Below, in pieces: positions 43,136-51,486 of a DNA stretch of 64,000 nucleotides; within the stretch, counting starts at the first letter, position 1, and every line of letters begins with the position of its first letter. This DNA comes from Pseudomonadota bacterium (GTDB lineage: Bacteria; Pseudomonadota; Gammaproteobacteria; Burkholderiales; Burkholderiaceae_B), in NCBI GenBank assembly GCA_023387815.1, contig JAEWHK010000001.1, positions 1-64,000 on the forward strand. Reading direction: 5' to 3'. The notes below the pieces were generated by a model. The model was not told the origin of the DNA and did no database searches. It saw only the letters and a list, made by a program, of their open reading frames with translations. The position numbers and the translations under genes are program-made.

Positions 43136-45319
43136 TCAGAAGGAAAGCGAAACCGACGCTTTCACGGTTCTGCCATTACCCGCAGTCAACTGGTTGAATG
43201 TGGGTGAAACCGTTGCCCAGTAGCGTTTATTGAAGACATTGTCCACGCCGAAACGGAACGTTGTATCTCTTCCTGCCACTTTGGTCGTGTAGCGGGCACC
43301 CAGGTCAACACGTGTCCACGCTGGAACGGATCCGGTGTTTTCCTTGTTAACGTATTGAGATCCGCGGTGCGTCACATAACCCTGCAGTGTCAGACCGGGC
43401 GCAAACGCGGGATCCCATTCAGCACCCATTGTTGCCTGAAACTTGGGCACACCCGCGGCACGATTGCCGTCATACAGACCGTCCTGCGTTTTAGTCAGGC
43501 GGGCGTTCATGAATGTGACACCACCAACCAGGCGCACGTGTTCAACAGGCTGACCGTACACGCTCAGCTCTACACCACGATTGCGCTGTCTGCCTGCCGC
43601 ACTGAAAATATTGCTTTCGCTATCCAGATAGAATTCGGGTTTTTCCAGCTGAAATGCCGCGAGACTGGCGCCGTAGTCACCCATATCGAATTTGATACCG
43701 GCTTCGATCTGTTTGGTGCGTGCTGGCTTGAATACTTCGTTGCGATTGTCGGCTGTCAATGGTGCGGTTTCTCCGCGGGTCAGACCTTCGATGTAATTGG
43801 CGTACAGAGAGATGTTTTGCGTGGCTTTGAAGACGACGCCAGCGAATGGCGTGATTACAGACTTATCGTAGTCAGACGAAGCCGTACCCGTGTAGTCGTA
43901 GGCTGTGTAGCGCAGATTCTGATGGCGCGCGCCCAGGGTCAGCAAGACGCGATCATCCAGGAATGAGAGCGTATCGGACAAGGCGATACTTTGCAGAATG
44001 CTGCGGTCGACCTTGGTGGGATGATCGATTTCACCACCAGAGAAGGTAACGGTGTCTGGGTACGGACTATCGAAAGGATTGAAGATGTCCCTATCCTGGC
44101 TGGCGTAGAACTCATAGGCAGTGTGATTGCTACTGCGCATGGACGACACACCCAGATTCACCAGGTGACCGACAGAACCGGTAACGAATCGTCCGCGCAG
44201 ACCCACCTCACCGGTGACAGAATTACGGATATACGGTGTCCGCAAGGGGTTATTGTAGCCGATGCCATTTTCATCGACATTGGCTCCCGCATAGAGGCCG
44301 TCTTCTTTATCTCGGCTGTAACCAAGTGCCGCATAAGCCATCCAGTCTTCGCTCAGATCGTATTCGACCCGGGCTACACCGTATGTGCTCTGCAGTTTTG
44401 ACCATGCCCAGGGCTGCGCATAGTTTGTGCTGGTGGAAGGTGCATCCGGCACGCCGCTACCCGTCAGATTAATGGTGGGACGTGTCTGATCATAGCGAAT
44501 GTTCTGATAGCCAACATCCAGCGAGGCGCGCAGACGTTCGCCGCGATAATCCAGTCCCAGTGTGAGGACAGACGTTCTGGCATCGCCATCCTTGACAGGT
44601 GCTTCCCCATCACGGTGCGCTGCGTTGACGCGGATACCGAATTCACCCGCATCGCCCCAGCGGCGGCCGATGTCAACACCGCCACCGATCTGTCCGCGAC
44701 CCGTGTAGTCAACGTCCAGACGTGTCAGCGGTTCATCTGTGCCGCGTTTTGGCTGGATATTGATCAGACCGCCCAGGCCACTGCCTCCAGGGGCAGCACC
44801 ATTCAGGAAGGCGCTGGCGCCCTTGAAGATTTCTACCCGCTCGATCATCTGTGTAGGCAGAACCTGACGAGGCAGGATGCCATACAGACCATTGAATGCC
44901 AGGTCATCGTTATTCAGCGGAAAGCCGCGAATCACAAACGTTTCGGCGAAGTTGCCGTAGCCATTGCCGACCTGTACTGTGGGGTCGTTCTTGATGGCCT
45001 CACCCAGCGTACGCGCCTGCTGATCGGCAATCAGCTGGGACGTATAGCTGTTGACAATAAAGGGAGAGCTCATGTTATCTGCATTTCCCAGTATCCCGGC
45101 CTGTCCGCCCGTGGCAACCTGCCCGCCAGCATAGGTAGGTGGTGTGGGGGCAGACACGGAATTGTTTTCATCTGTGGCCGTGATGGCTTCGAGCTGGGCG
45201 GCTTGTGTTGCTGAAGGCGCGGACACCGTTTGTGCATAGACAGACGTCCAGCATGCAAACAGGGCCAATGGCAATGCGCGCAGCATCACCGGGCGGGAAT
45301 GGGAAGAAGTAGATTTCAT
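43136..45319 (-). CDS. TonB-dependent siderophore receptor (FcuA/ferrichrome-like)
   Basis: The 727-residue protein has a signal peptide (to VYAQ), a plug (about 70-230, with SPFIVNSYTSQLIADQQARTLGEAIKNDPTVQVGNGYGNFAETFVIRGFPLNNDDLAFNGLYG and IERVEIFKGASAFLNGAAPGGSGLGGLINIQPKRG) and a beta-barrel that ends in F (SVSLSF). There is no STN domain. The NGAAPGGSGLGG block resembles FcuA- and Fiu-type receptors of hydroxamate or catecholate siderophores. It is the last gene of the minus-strand iron island, 95 bp after the next receptor, with a hairpin between them. Confidence 0.9.
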   Translation of the reverse strand: MKSTSSHSRPVMLRALPLALFACWTSVYAQTVSAPSATQAAQLEAITATDENNSVSAPTPPTYAGGQVATGGQAGILGNADNMSSPFIVNSYTSQLIADQQARTLGEAIKNDPTVQVGNGYGNFAETFVIRGFPLNNDDLAFNGLYGILPRQVLPTQMIERVEIFKGASAFLNGAAPGGSGLGGLINIQPKRGTDEPLTRLDVDYTGRGQIGGGVDIGRRWGDAGEFGIRVNAAHRDGEAPVKDGDARTSVLTLGLDYRGERLRASLDVGYQNIRYDQTRPTINLTGSGVPDAPSTSTNYAQPWAWSKLQSTYGVARVEYDLSEDWMAYAALGYSRDKEDGLYAGANVDENGIGYNNPLRTPYIRNSVTGEVGLRGRFVTGSVGHLVNLGVSSMRSSNHTAYEFYASQDRDIFNPFDSPYPDTVTFSGGEIDHPTKVDRSILQSIALSDTLSFLDDRVLLTLGARHQNLRYTAYDYTGTASSDYDKSVITPFAGVVFKATQNISLYANYIEGLTRGETAPLTADNRNEVFKPARTKQIEAGIKFDMGDYGASLAAFQLEKPEFYLDSESNIFSAAGRQRNRGVELSVYGQPVEHVRLVGGVTFMNARLTKTQDGLYDGNRAAGVPKFQATMGAEWDPAFAPGLTLQGYVTHRGSQYVNKENTGSVPAWTRVDLGARYTTKVAGRDTTFRFGVDNVFNKRYWATVSPTFNQLTAGNGRTVKASVSLSF

Positions 45320-45353
45320 AGTAGATATGTGCTCGAAATTAAAACTGCAAATT

Positions 45354-45397
45354 GCCCGTCCGGATCCGGATCAGAATCGAATCAGATTCGGACGGGC
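45354..45397 (-). terminator. Hairpin between the two TonB receptors
   Basis: GCCCGTCCG (45354-45362) pairs with CGGACGGGC (45389-45397), and the stem extends with one mismatch. On the minus strand a T-rich stretch follows. It may end or weaken transcription from the upstream receptor before the downstream one. Confidence 0.6.
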
Positions 45398-45414
45398 GCT
45401 TGTGAATCCGCCAG

Positions 45415-47673
45415 TTAATACTGATAACTGAGCGTTGCCATGACATTGCGCGGAGAACCCCACGCTCCCTGGTTATAAAAGCCGATCTGGCTGTAATACT
45501 TCCTGTTGAAAAGGTTATTCAGATTGACCTTTAATGATGCACGATCACTAAACTCATATCGAGCCACCAGATCAACCAACGCATATGACCCTTGAGATAC
45601 CCTTTCCGATCCTTTGGGTCCGTAACCATTCGTGTAGTTTCTGCTTTGCCATGTGACACCGCCGCCCACCGTCAGCGCATGAAGCTGGCCTGGCAGACGA
45701 TAAGTGGTGAACATTTTAAACAGACTGCGAGGCTGATTGGTCTGAATCGGGTTGCGGTGACCATCAGAGGCGGTCCAGTGCGTTAAACCCGCCATGATAT
45801 TCCATCCGGGCAACGCTTCGCCAGAAATTTCTATGTCATAGCCGCGACTGCGTGTGCCTTTGGCAGCAAAATACGCCTGGCTGGTTGTGCCAGGCACAAA
45901 GTGCCCCACATCCGCCTGTTTGACGTTGTCCTGATCGATCTGAAATACGGCAATGCTGGCGTTGAGTTTTCCATCAAGAAATTCGCCCTTCAGACCCAAT
46001 TCGTAATCGTGTCCCTGCAATGGATCAAGCCAGCGACCGTTGCGATCCTGCGCGTCCTGAGGATTGAAAATCGTGGAATAGCTCGTATATACCGTCAGAT
46101 TGTCGTTGAGGTCGTAAAGGATACCGGCGTATGGAGTGATGGCGGCCTTGCGGAACTGATATGGGCTGCTGCCTCCTTGGTTTGTATGCCATTGGGTATA
46201 TCTGGCTCCAAGGATGAGTTTCAGTTTATCTGTCAGACTCAGACGAGTCGCTGCGTACAGCCCGCTTTGTGTGGTTGTATTGGCGTACGATACTTCGTCT
46301 TCACCCCAGGCAGGCTCTGGATAGGATCCATCCCACAGCAGGAAATTGCCCACTGGTGGGGTATTGAGCGGTGCACGCCGATTAAAGAGACTGCGCTGCC
46401 GACCGTAACTGGCACCGGCGACCAGCTCATGTTCCCTGCCGAAAGCGTTGAACGGACCGGAGATTTTCACGTCTGCACTGTTCTGCTTGCGTTCCCCGAA
46501 ATAGCGGCCCGCCAGGGCAGACATGCCCAGACCCGACTGTCTATCCGGAAAGCTGTACAGATAAAGCAGTTTCTCGTCGGCGCGGTGATTACTGTGATTG
46601 AGCAGGGCATCCACTTTCCAGCCATTACCGAAAGCATGCTCAAGGTTCAGGAAGGCACCTTTCGTTGTGGTAGCCCATTTACTCCAGTCTGTACCCATAT
46701 TCAGACTGCGATCCCAGTTGGTTCGGGTGCCATCGCTATACCATAAAGGAAACCCGCCCCATGCGCTGCCACGTGGAGCGTTATCCTGGTAATTGAAACC
46801 CACGCGCAGCACGGTATTCTCAGTCAGATCCGCTTCAGCTGTGCCGTAAATCACGGCACGACGGGAACTGTAGCGATCCATGAATGAGTGGTTTTTCTGA
46901 TAGGCGGCGACCACGCGACCCCGCACGGAACCATCGGACGAAAGGGGTGTGGACAGATCTGCCGTTGTTCGATAGGTATCAAAGGACCCCGCACCCAGCG
47001 ACAGATTTGCCTTGAACTGCTGGCTATCGGCATGCTTGCGAATAAAATTGACGGATGCAGAAGGATTACCCGCACCAGTCAGTAAACCGTTAGCCCCGCG
47101 CACAACTTCGACCCGGTCATAAATAATCGGGTCAATCGAGGATTCTCCCGCTGACCAGGGAGCAGAGAATGCAGTGAGTACGCCGTCATAAAGATAGTTG
47201 CTGATGGAAAAGCCGCGCGCATTGAAGCTATACCTCTCGGTATCGTAATTTTGTATGGAGATGCCCGGGCTGGCCGCCATGACATCCTTGACTGATAGCA
47301 TGTTCTGATCCTCAATGCGCTGACGGGTAATCACACTGACTGACTGTGGAGTCTCTCGCAGCGATAACGTCAGGCCCGTCGCGGCCCGGGTTGCGTGCGT
47401 GGTGTAGGAACGTGTTCCTTCAGTCACGACTGCATCGCCCGACAGGACGGCATGAATAGGCTGTAGCGATGTAACAGTGGTTGAAAGATTAGGGTTAACG
47501 GAGTTTTGAACCTGGGGCGTCCGCGCTGTCGGCGCAGGAGGCTGCGCTCTGACGGTGAGGGGTACTGCTATTACCATCGCCCCGATTGCCATGTTTATTA
47601 ATCTTGCAACTGGCTTCATCCGAATGACACTGCCAGTTTCCGTTTCTAAAATGCTTCCATAAAAACGGTACAT
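45415..47673 (-). CDS. TonB-dependent siderophore receptor (FhuE/FoxA/FpvA-like, no STN)
   Basis: The 752-residue protein has a signal peptide (MAIGAMVIAVPLTVRAQ, preceded by about 26 residues), then the block of hydroxamate receptors: SYTTHATRAATGLTLSLRETPQSVSVITRQRIEDQNM, and VYDRVEVVRGANGLLTGAGNPSASVNFIRK-like plug residues. The barrel ends in Y (ATLSYQY). It resembles FhuE/FoxA/FpvA-type receptors but has no N-terminal signalling domain. A strong Fur-box match lies about 60 bp upstream. An internal start at about 47616 (MKPVARLIN) would give a more usual signal peptide. Confidence 0.9.
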   Translation of the reverse strand: MYRFYGSILETETGSVIRMKPVARLINMAIGAMVIAVPLTVRAQPPAPTARTPQVQNSVNPNLSTTVTSLQPIHAVLSGDAVVTEGTRSYTTHATRAATGLTLSLRETPQSVSVITRQRIEDQNMLSVKDVMAASPGISIQNYDTERYSFNARGFSISNYLYDGVLTAFSAPWSAGESSIDPIIYDRVEVVRGANGLLTGAGNPSASVNFIRKHADSQQFKANLSLGAGSFDTYRTTADLSTPLSSDGSVRGRVVAAYQKNHSFMDRYSSRRAVIYGTAEADLTENTVLRVGFNYQDNAPRGSAWGGFPLWYSDGTRTNWDRSLNMGTDWSKWATTTKGAFLNLEHAFGNGWKVDALLNHSNHRADEKLLYLYSFPDRQSGLGMSALAGRYFGERKQNSADVKISGPFNAFGREHELVAGASYGRQRSLFNRRAPLNTPPVGNFLLWDGSYPEPAWGEDEVSYANTTTQSGLYAATRLSLTDKLKLILGARYTQWHTNQGGSSPYQFRKAAITPYAGILYDLNDNLTVYTSYSTIFNPQDAQDRNGRWLDPLQGHDYELGLKGEFLDGKLNASIAVFQIDQDNVKQADVGHFVPGTTSQAYFAAKGTRSRGYDIEISGEALPGWNIMAGLTHWTASDGHRNPIQTNQPRSLFKMFTTYRLPGQLHALTVGGGVTWQSRNYTNGYGPKGSERVSQGSYALVDLVARYEFSDRASLKVNLNNLFNRKYYSQIGFYNQGAWGSPRNVMATLSYQY

Positions 47674-47733
47674 CTGTACTACTCCCTAAACTTCCAGGGT
47701 AAAACATCCCAAAAATATGATAAAGATTAATTA

Positions 47734-47753
47734 TATTCAGAATCATTCTCATT
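47734..47753 (-). promoter_or_regulatory. Fur box upstream of the FhuE-like receptor
   Basis: Read on the minus strand, TAATGAGAATGATTCTGAAT is a close match to the Fur consensus (two overlapping GAGAAT-type hexamers with a spacer). It lies 60 bp before the receptor start. The gap 47674-48011 (338 bp) holds only this site and no convincing gene. Confidence 0.75.
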
Positions 47754-48011
47754 AGAAACAATTTCGGGTATGCCTGGCCGGCCGCGCGCTGATTGAGGCG
47801 AAAATAAGACAGTTTGTAAGAAAATCGGGCAATTGCCGAACAAGATGAGGTGAAAAACCGCTAAGGAAGACGAAAGATTCACCGAAAGGGACTAAATAAT
47901 GACCTGACAAGGCGAAAAAATCGAGCGAACACGGGAACACGGAATGCCGGTATGCAGTTCGACTAGAAGGCAGGCTGGATGTCGAAAGAGTAGCAGAAGC
48001 GCCTGTTAAAG

Positions 48012-50210
48012 CTATGCGCCCTGTAACGCTTTGACGGGGTCAAGTCTGGCAGCTCTCTTTGCGGGCATGTAGCCGAATACCACACCGGTAATGACGGCGC
48101 AGAGAAAGGCGCCCACGATGGCTGTGACAGAGAAGACCAGCGGAACGCCAACGGCCAGCAGCAATGCCCCAATAATGATGCCGATCAATGCACCCGCTGC
48201 ACCGCCACTGATGGTAAGCAACAGGGCCTCTACCAGAAACTGACGCATGATGTCACGCTGCCGGGCACCCGTAGCCATGCGAATGCCTATTTCCCGGGTA
48301 CGTTCGCTCACTGTCATGAGCATGACATTCATGACACCAATACCGCCGACAACCAGCGAGACCGCGGCAATCAGACCGAGCATCAGGGTCATGGAGTCGC
48401 GCGCCTGCGCCTCGGCCAGAAGCTGGGCGGCAGCATTCCCGATAGAAAAGTCTTTTCTGCCACCATGGCGGGCCAGCAATTCCGTCTCGATACTCTTCTC
48501 GGCCTGCAGTACCGCTTCGGGCGCGATTGCCTCCAGCACAATATAGTCCGGTTGGGTCTGCGTCTGGTAGACCCGCGCCCTCCCCGCCAGGTAGGGTATG
48601 AAGACCATATCGTCATAATCCTGCAAACCCGAATCCGCCCCTCTTTCCGCCATGACGCCGATGACCTCAAATGACGCCTTGTCTATCAGCAATTGCTCGC
48701 CGAGTGGATTTGCCTTGTCCGGAAAGAAGAATTTCCTGGCCTTGTCACCCAGCACCACAACGGGTGCAAGCTCCCTGTCCTCTGTGGCCGTGAAATACCG
48801 CCCCTCTTTCACTGGCCAATGGTGTACTTGCGGCATAACGGCAGCAGAGGCATAAACGTAATTCTGTCTGGCCGCATTCCCATACCGAACCATAGTGGGG
48901 TCACCAATCACCGGCATGACCGTCTTCAATTCCGGTAACGCTGACAACGCTTCCAGATCGGCTTCGGAAATCTGTCCCATCGGTCCGCCTTCTGGCGGGT
49001 AACTGCTGCCCATATACATGATGGTCGAACCCATGGTTCCCATCTGGGTCATTACGGTCTGGCGCGACCCTTCGCCAACGGCAAGCATCACGATGACAGA
49101 GGCAACGCCAATAATAATACCCAGCAGTGTCAGACCGGTGCGCACCACATTCATGCGCATTCCGCGCCAGGCCATTCTCACGGCTTCATGCAATTCCGCC
49201 TGAAATGCACGGGTCTTTTCCTTGCGGTGTTCCTTTTTCGAATCCGCATGTGGTTGATGATCCCCCGCCGGCAGCGGCGCAGCCAGGATGGCATTGGATT
49301 GTGGCACCCTAAACGTGCCAGTGATGCGCGATTCTGACGTGTCTGACGGATCAGCTGTTCCCGACGTCGCCTCAGAAAATTCCGGATTTTTTACCTGAGC
49401 GGGTCTTTCCACCGGTTCCCGCGACGCTGTCGACACAAACGAAGACACTCCAGACAAATCCGAAGCTTCCGTTCCGCTCTCAATTGCGCGCGAGGCCGCA
49501 GGCTGAATCTGCCCGTCACGAATCTCCACAATACGGTCTGCCTGGCTGGCGACCGTGCTGTCGTGGGTGATCAGGATAATTGTGTGGCCATCGGCGGCAA
49601 GGTCTCTCAGCAGGGCCATAACCTGCGCACTGCTGCGACTATCAAGCGCACCGGTGGGCTCGTCGGCCAGGATAATTCGTCCGCCGTTCATCAGTGCTCT
49701 GGCAATGGAGACCCGCTGCTGTTGTCCACCGGATAGCTGACCGGGTCGATGATGAAGGCGCTGGGCCAGGTCAAGTCGTGTCAGTAACGCCTCTGCCCGC
49801 TCCCTCCGGAGTCTGGCGGGCGTGCCTGCGTAAACGGCGGGCACCTGCACGTTCTCCGTGGCCGTATTCTCGGCCAGAAGGTTATAGCCCTGAAAGACAA
49901 AGCCGAAAGCTTCCCGCCGCAACTCGGCAAGCGCGTCGGCATCAAAATCGGATACGTCGCGACCCTCAAAGAGGTACTTGCCGGAACTGGGTTTGTCCAG
50001 ACACCCCAGAATATTCATGAGTGTGGATTTGCCGGATCCGGATGGCCCGACCACAGCGACAAACTCCCCCGCATACACAGACAGGCTGATATTTTTCAGA
50101 ATCTGCGCTTTGGGCGCCCCGCCGCTACCCCCATAATATTTACCCAGATCGCGCAATTCGATCAGCGGTACGGAATCCGGGGAAACGGCAGGCTCTACCA
50201 TTTGAACCAT
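48012..50210 (-). CDS. MacB/PvdT-type ABC transporter with an extended linker
   Basis: The 732-residue protein has an N-terminal ABC domain (Walker A GPSGSGKSTLMN, signature LSGGQQQRVSIARAL, Walker B IILADEPTGALD) and a C-terminal MacB part: first membrane helix (TGLTLLGIIIGVASVIVMLAVGEGS), a large periplasmic domain, and three more helices. E. coli MacB has 648 residues; the extra length is a Ser/Thr/Pro/Ala-rich linker at about 235-340 between the two parts. MacB-type pumps extrude peptides, siderophores or macrolides from the periplasm with a MacA adaptor and an outer-membrane channel. The gene overlaps macA by 16 bp. No channel gene is nearby. Confidence 0.9.
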   Translation of the reverse strand: MVQMVEPAVSPDSVPLIELRDLGKYYGGSGGAPKAQILKNISLSVYAGEFVAVVGPSGSGKSTLMNILGCLDKPSSGKYLFEGRDVSDFDADALAELRREAFGFVFQGYNLLAENTATENVQVPAVYAGTPARLRRERAEALLTRLDLAQRLHHRPGQLSGGQQQRVSIARALMNGGRIILADEPTGALDSRSSAQVMALLRDLAADGHTIILITHDSTVASQADRIVEIRDGQIQPAASRAIESGTEASDLSGVSSFVSTASREPVERPAQVKNPEFSEATSGTADPSDTSESRITGTFRVPQSNAILAAPLPAGDHQPHADSKKEHRKEKTRAFQAELHEAVRMAWRGMRMNVVRTGLTLLGIIIGVASVIVMLAVGEGSRQTVMTQMGTMGSTIMYMGSSYPPEGGPMGQISEADLEALSALPELKTVMPVIGDPTMVRYGNAARQNYVYASAAVMPQVHHWPVKEGRYFTATEDRELAPVVVLGDKARKFFFPDKANPLGEQLLIDKASFEVIGVMAERGADSGLQDYDDMVFIPYLAGRARVYQTQTQPDYIVLEAIAPEAVLQAEKSIETELLARHGGRKDFSIGNAAAQLLAEAQARDSMTLMLGLIAAVSLVVGGIGVMNVMLMTVSERTREIGIRMATGARQRDIMRQFLVEALLLTISGGAAGALIGIIIGALLLAVGVPLVFSVTAIVGAFLCAVITGVVFGYMPAKRAARLDPVKALQGA

Positions 50211-51391
50211 GGCAGACTGTTATTTTCGATCTGGCCGGTGATCACTTTATCGCCAGCCGCCAGACCATCCAGAATCTGAACTTCATGCCGGCTACGAATT
50301 CCCGGCTTGACCGTTCGCGCTTGCGGTTTACCGGCACTGTTCTGAACACGAACGGAATAATTTCCCGCGCTGTCACGTTCGGGACTGATCGCTGACAGTG
50401 GTATCACAAGCGCCGATTTTGCCCGGGCAGAGACAAACGTCACTTGTGCCGTCATCTGCGGCATGAGCGCACCATCGTCATTTGCCACATCAAACAATAC
50501 CGTGTACATCACGGCCTTGGTCGCTGCAGCCGGCTTGCCATTGTCTGCCAGCTGCTCGCCGCTATTGGGCGGGGCCGGCAAGATCTGACGCACCGTACTT
50601 TGCCACCTTCTGGGCTCGTGATCATGCTGACCACCCAGTGTCGAAAAGGTCACTGGCATGCCCACGCTAATCAACCCGATATCTGCCTCGGACACTTCCG
50701 CCCAGACGGTCATGCCCGACAGATCAGCAACCCGCATGACATTGGGAGTCTGATATGTGGACGTGAGCGTCTGGCCTTCCCGGGCGTCCAGCGTGACCAC
50801 CGTACCATCCATGGTGGCATAGATTCTCGTATAGCCGAGTCGCGCCTCATCCGCCTTGAGCGTTGCCTGCGTTTGTTCCACTTGTGCCCGCAGGCGTTCG
50901 ATACGCGCCCGGGTGGCGAGTACATCGGCCTGAGCCACATCGACATTCTCGAGAGAGGTCGAACCGGTCTGCACTAGTACACGCTGACGACGCAATTTCT
51001 TTTCTGCCAGATTCAGTTGCGCCTGCTCTTCAGCCAGCTGTGCATGCAGTCCGGCCAGCGACGCCCTTCCCGCATCCACCTCGGCCTGCTGCACGCTGGG
51101 ATCAATGTCCACCAGTCGCTGGCCTCTTCTGACCACATCCCCAGGCTCCACGTAGATACGCGTAATCTGTCCGGAAACCTGCGCACCAACGTCAACGTAG
51201 CGGCGCGGCTGCAGTACCCCGGTAGCGGCAACGGTAGACTCAACATTTTTATGTTGTGCGGTCGCAGTCTCATACTCGATGCGATCCCGCTGGCTCCACG
51301 CATAGCCGGCTACGACCAGTAGCAACACAACAAGTAATCCGACGATCCCGACGCCAATCCCCTTTTGCGTCCTCTTTGTCGACCCTTTCAT
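50195..51391 (-). CDS. MacA/PvdR-type periplasmic adaptor protein
   Basis: The start at 51391 has GGGTGG upstream. The 398-residue protein has one N-terminal membrane helix (GIGVGIVGLLVVLLLVVAGYAW), a lipoyl/hairpin region with a coiled coil (about 95-165, RASLAGLHAQLAEEQAQLNLAEKKLRRQ, VLATRARIERLRAQVEQTQATLKADEARLGYTR) and beta-barrel domains. It links the MacB-type ABC protein to an outer-membrane channel. In Pseudomonas the homologous PvdR-PvdT-OpmQ pump recycles pyoverdine from the periplasm. It lies 95 bp after the FpvA-like receptor gene. Confidence 0.9.
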   Translation of the reverse strand: MKGSTKRTQKGIGVGIVGLLVVLLLVVAGYAWSQRDRIEYETATAQHKNVESTVAATGVLQPRRYVDVGAQVSGQITRIYVEPGDVVRRGQRLVDIDPSVQQAEVDAGRASLAGLHAQLAEEQAQLNLAEKKLRRQRVLVQTGSTSLENVDVAQADVLATRARIERLRAQVEQTQATLKADEARLGYTRIYATMDGTVVTLDAREGQTLTSTYQTPNVMRVADLSGMTVWAEVSEADIGLISVGMPVTFSTLGGQHDHEPRRWQSTVRQILPAPPNSGEQLADNGKPAAATKAVMYTVLFDVANDDGALMPQMTAQVTFVSARAKSALVIPLSAISPERDSAGNYSVRVQNSAGKPQARTVKPGIRSRHEVQILDGLAAGDKVITGQIENNSLPWFKW

Positions 51392-51486
51392 ACCACCCTT
51401 TTGCTTTAAATATATGACTGCCATCAGCAAAGCAGCCGACCACCGGTACCTTCAGAAAACCCGTTGGCCGCCAATGCAAGTCAATC

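Noticed and set aside
47752..47940. A 62-codon frame on the minus strand in the gap behind macB
   Set aside because: It has no ribosome site or recognisable domain, overlaps the Fur-box region and has unusual composition. It is probably chance.
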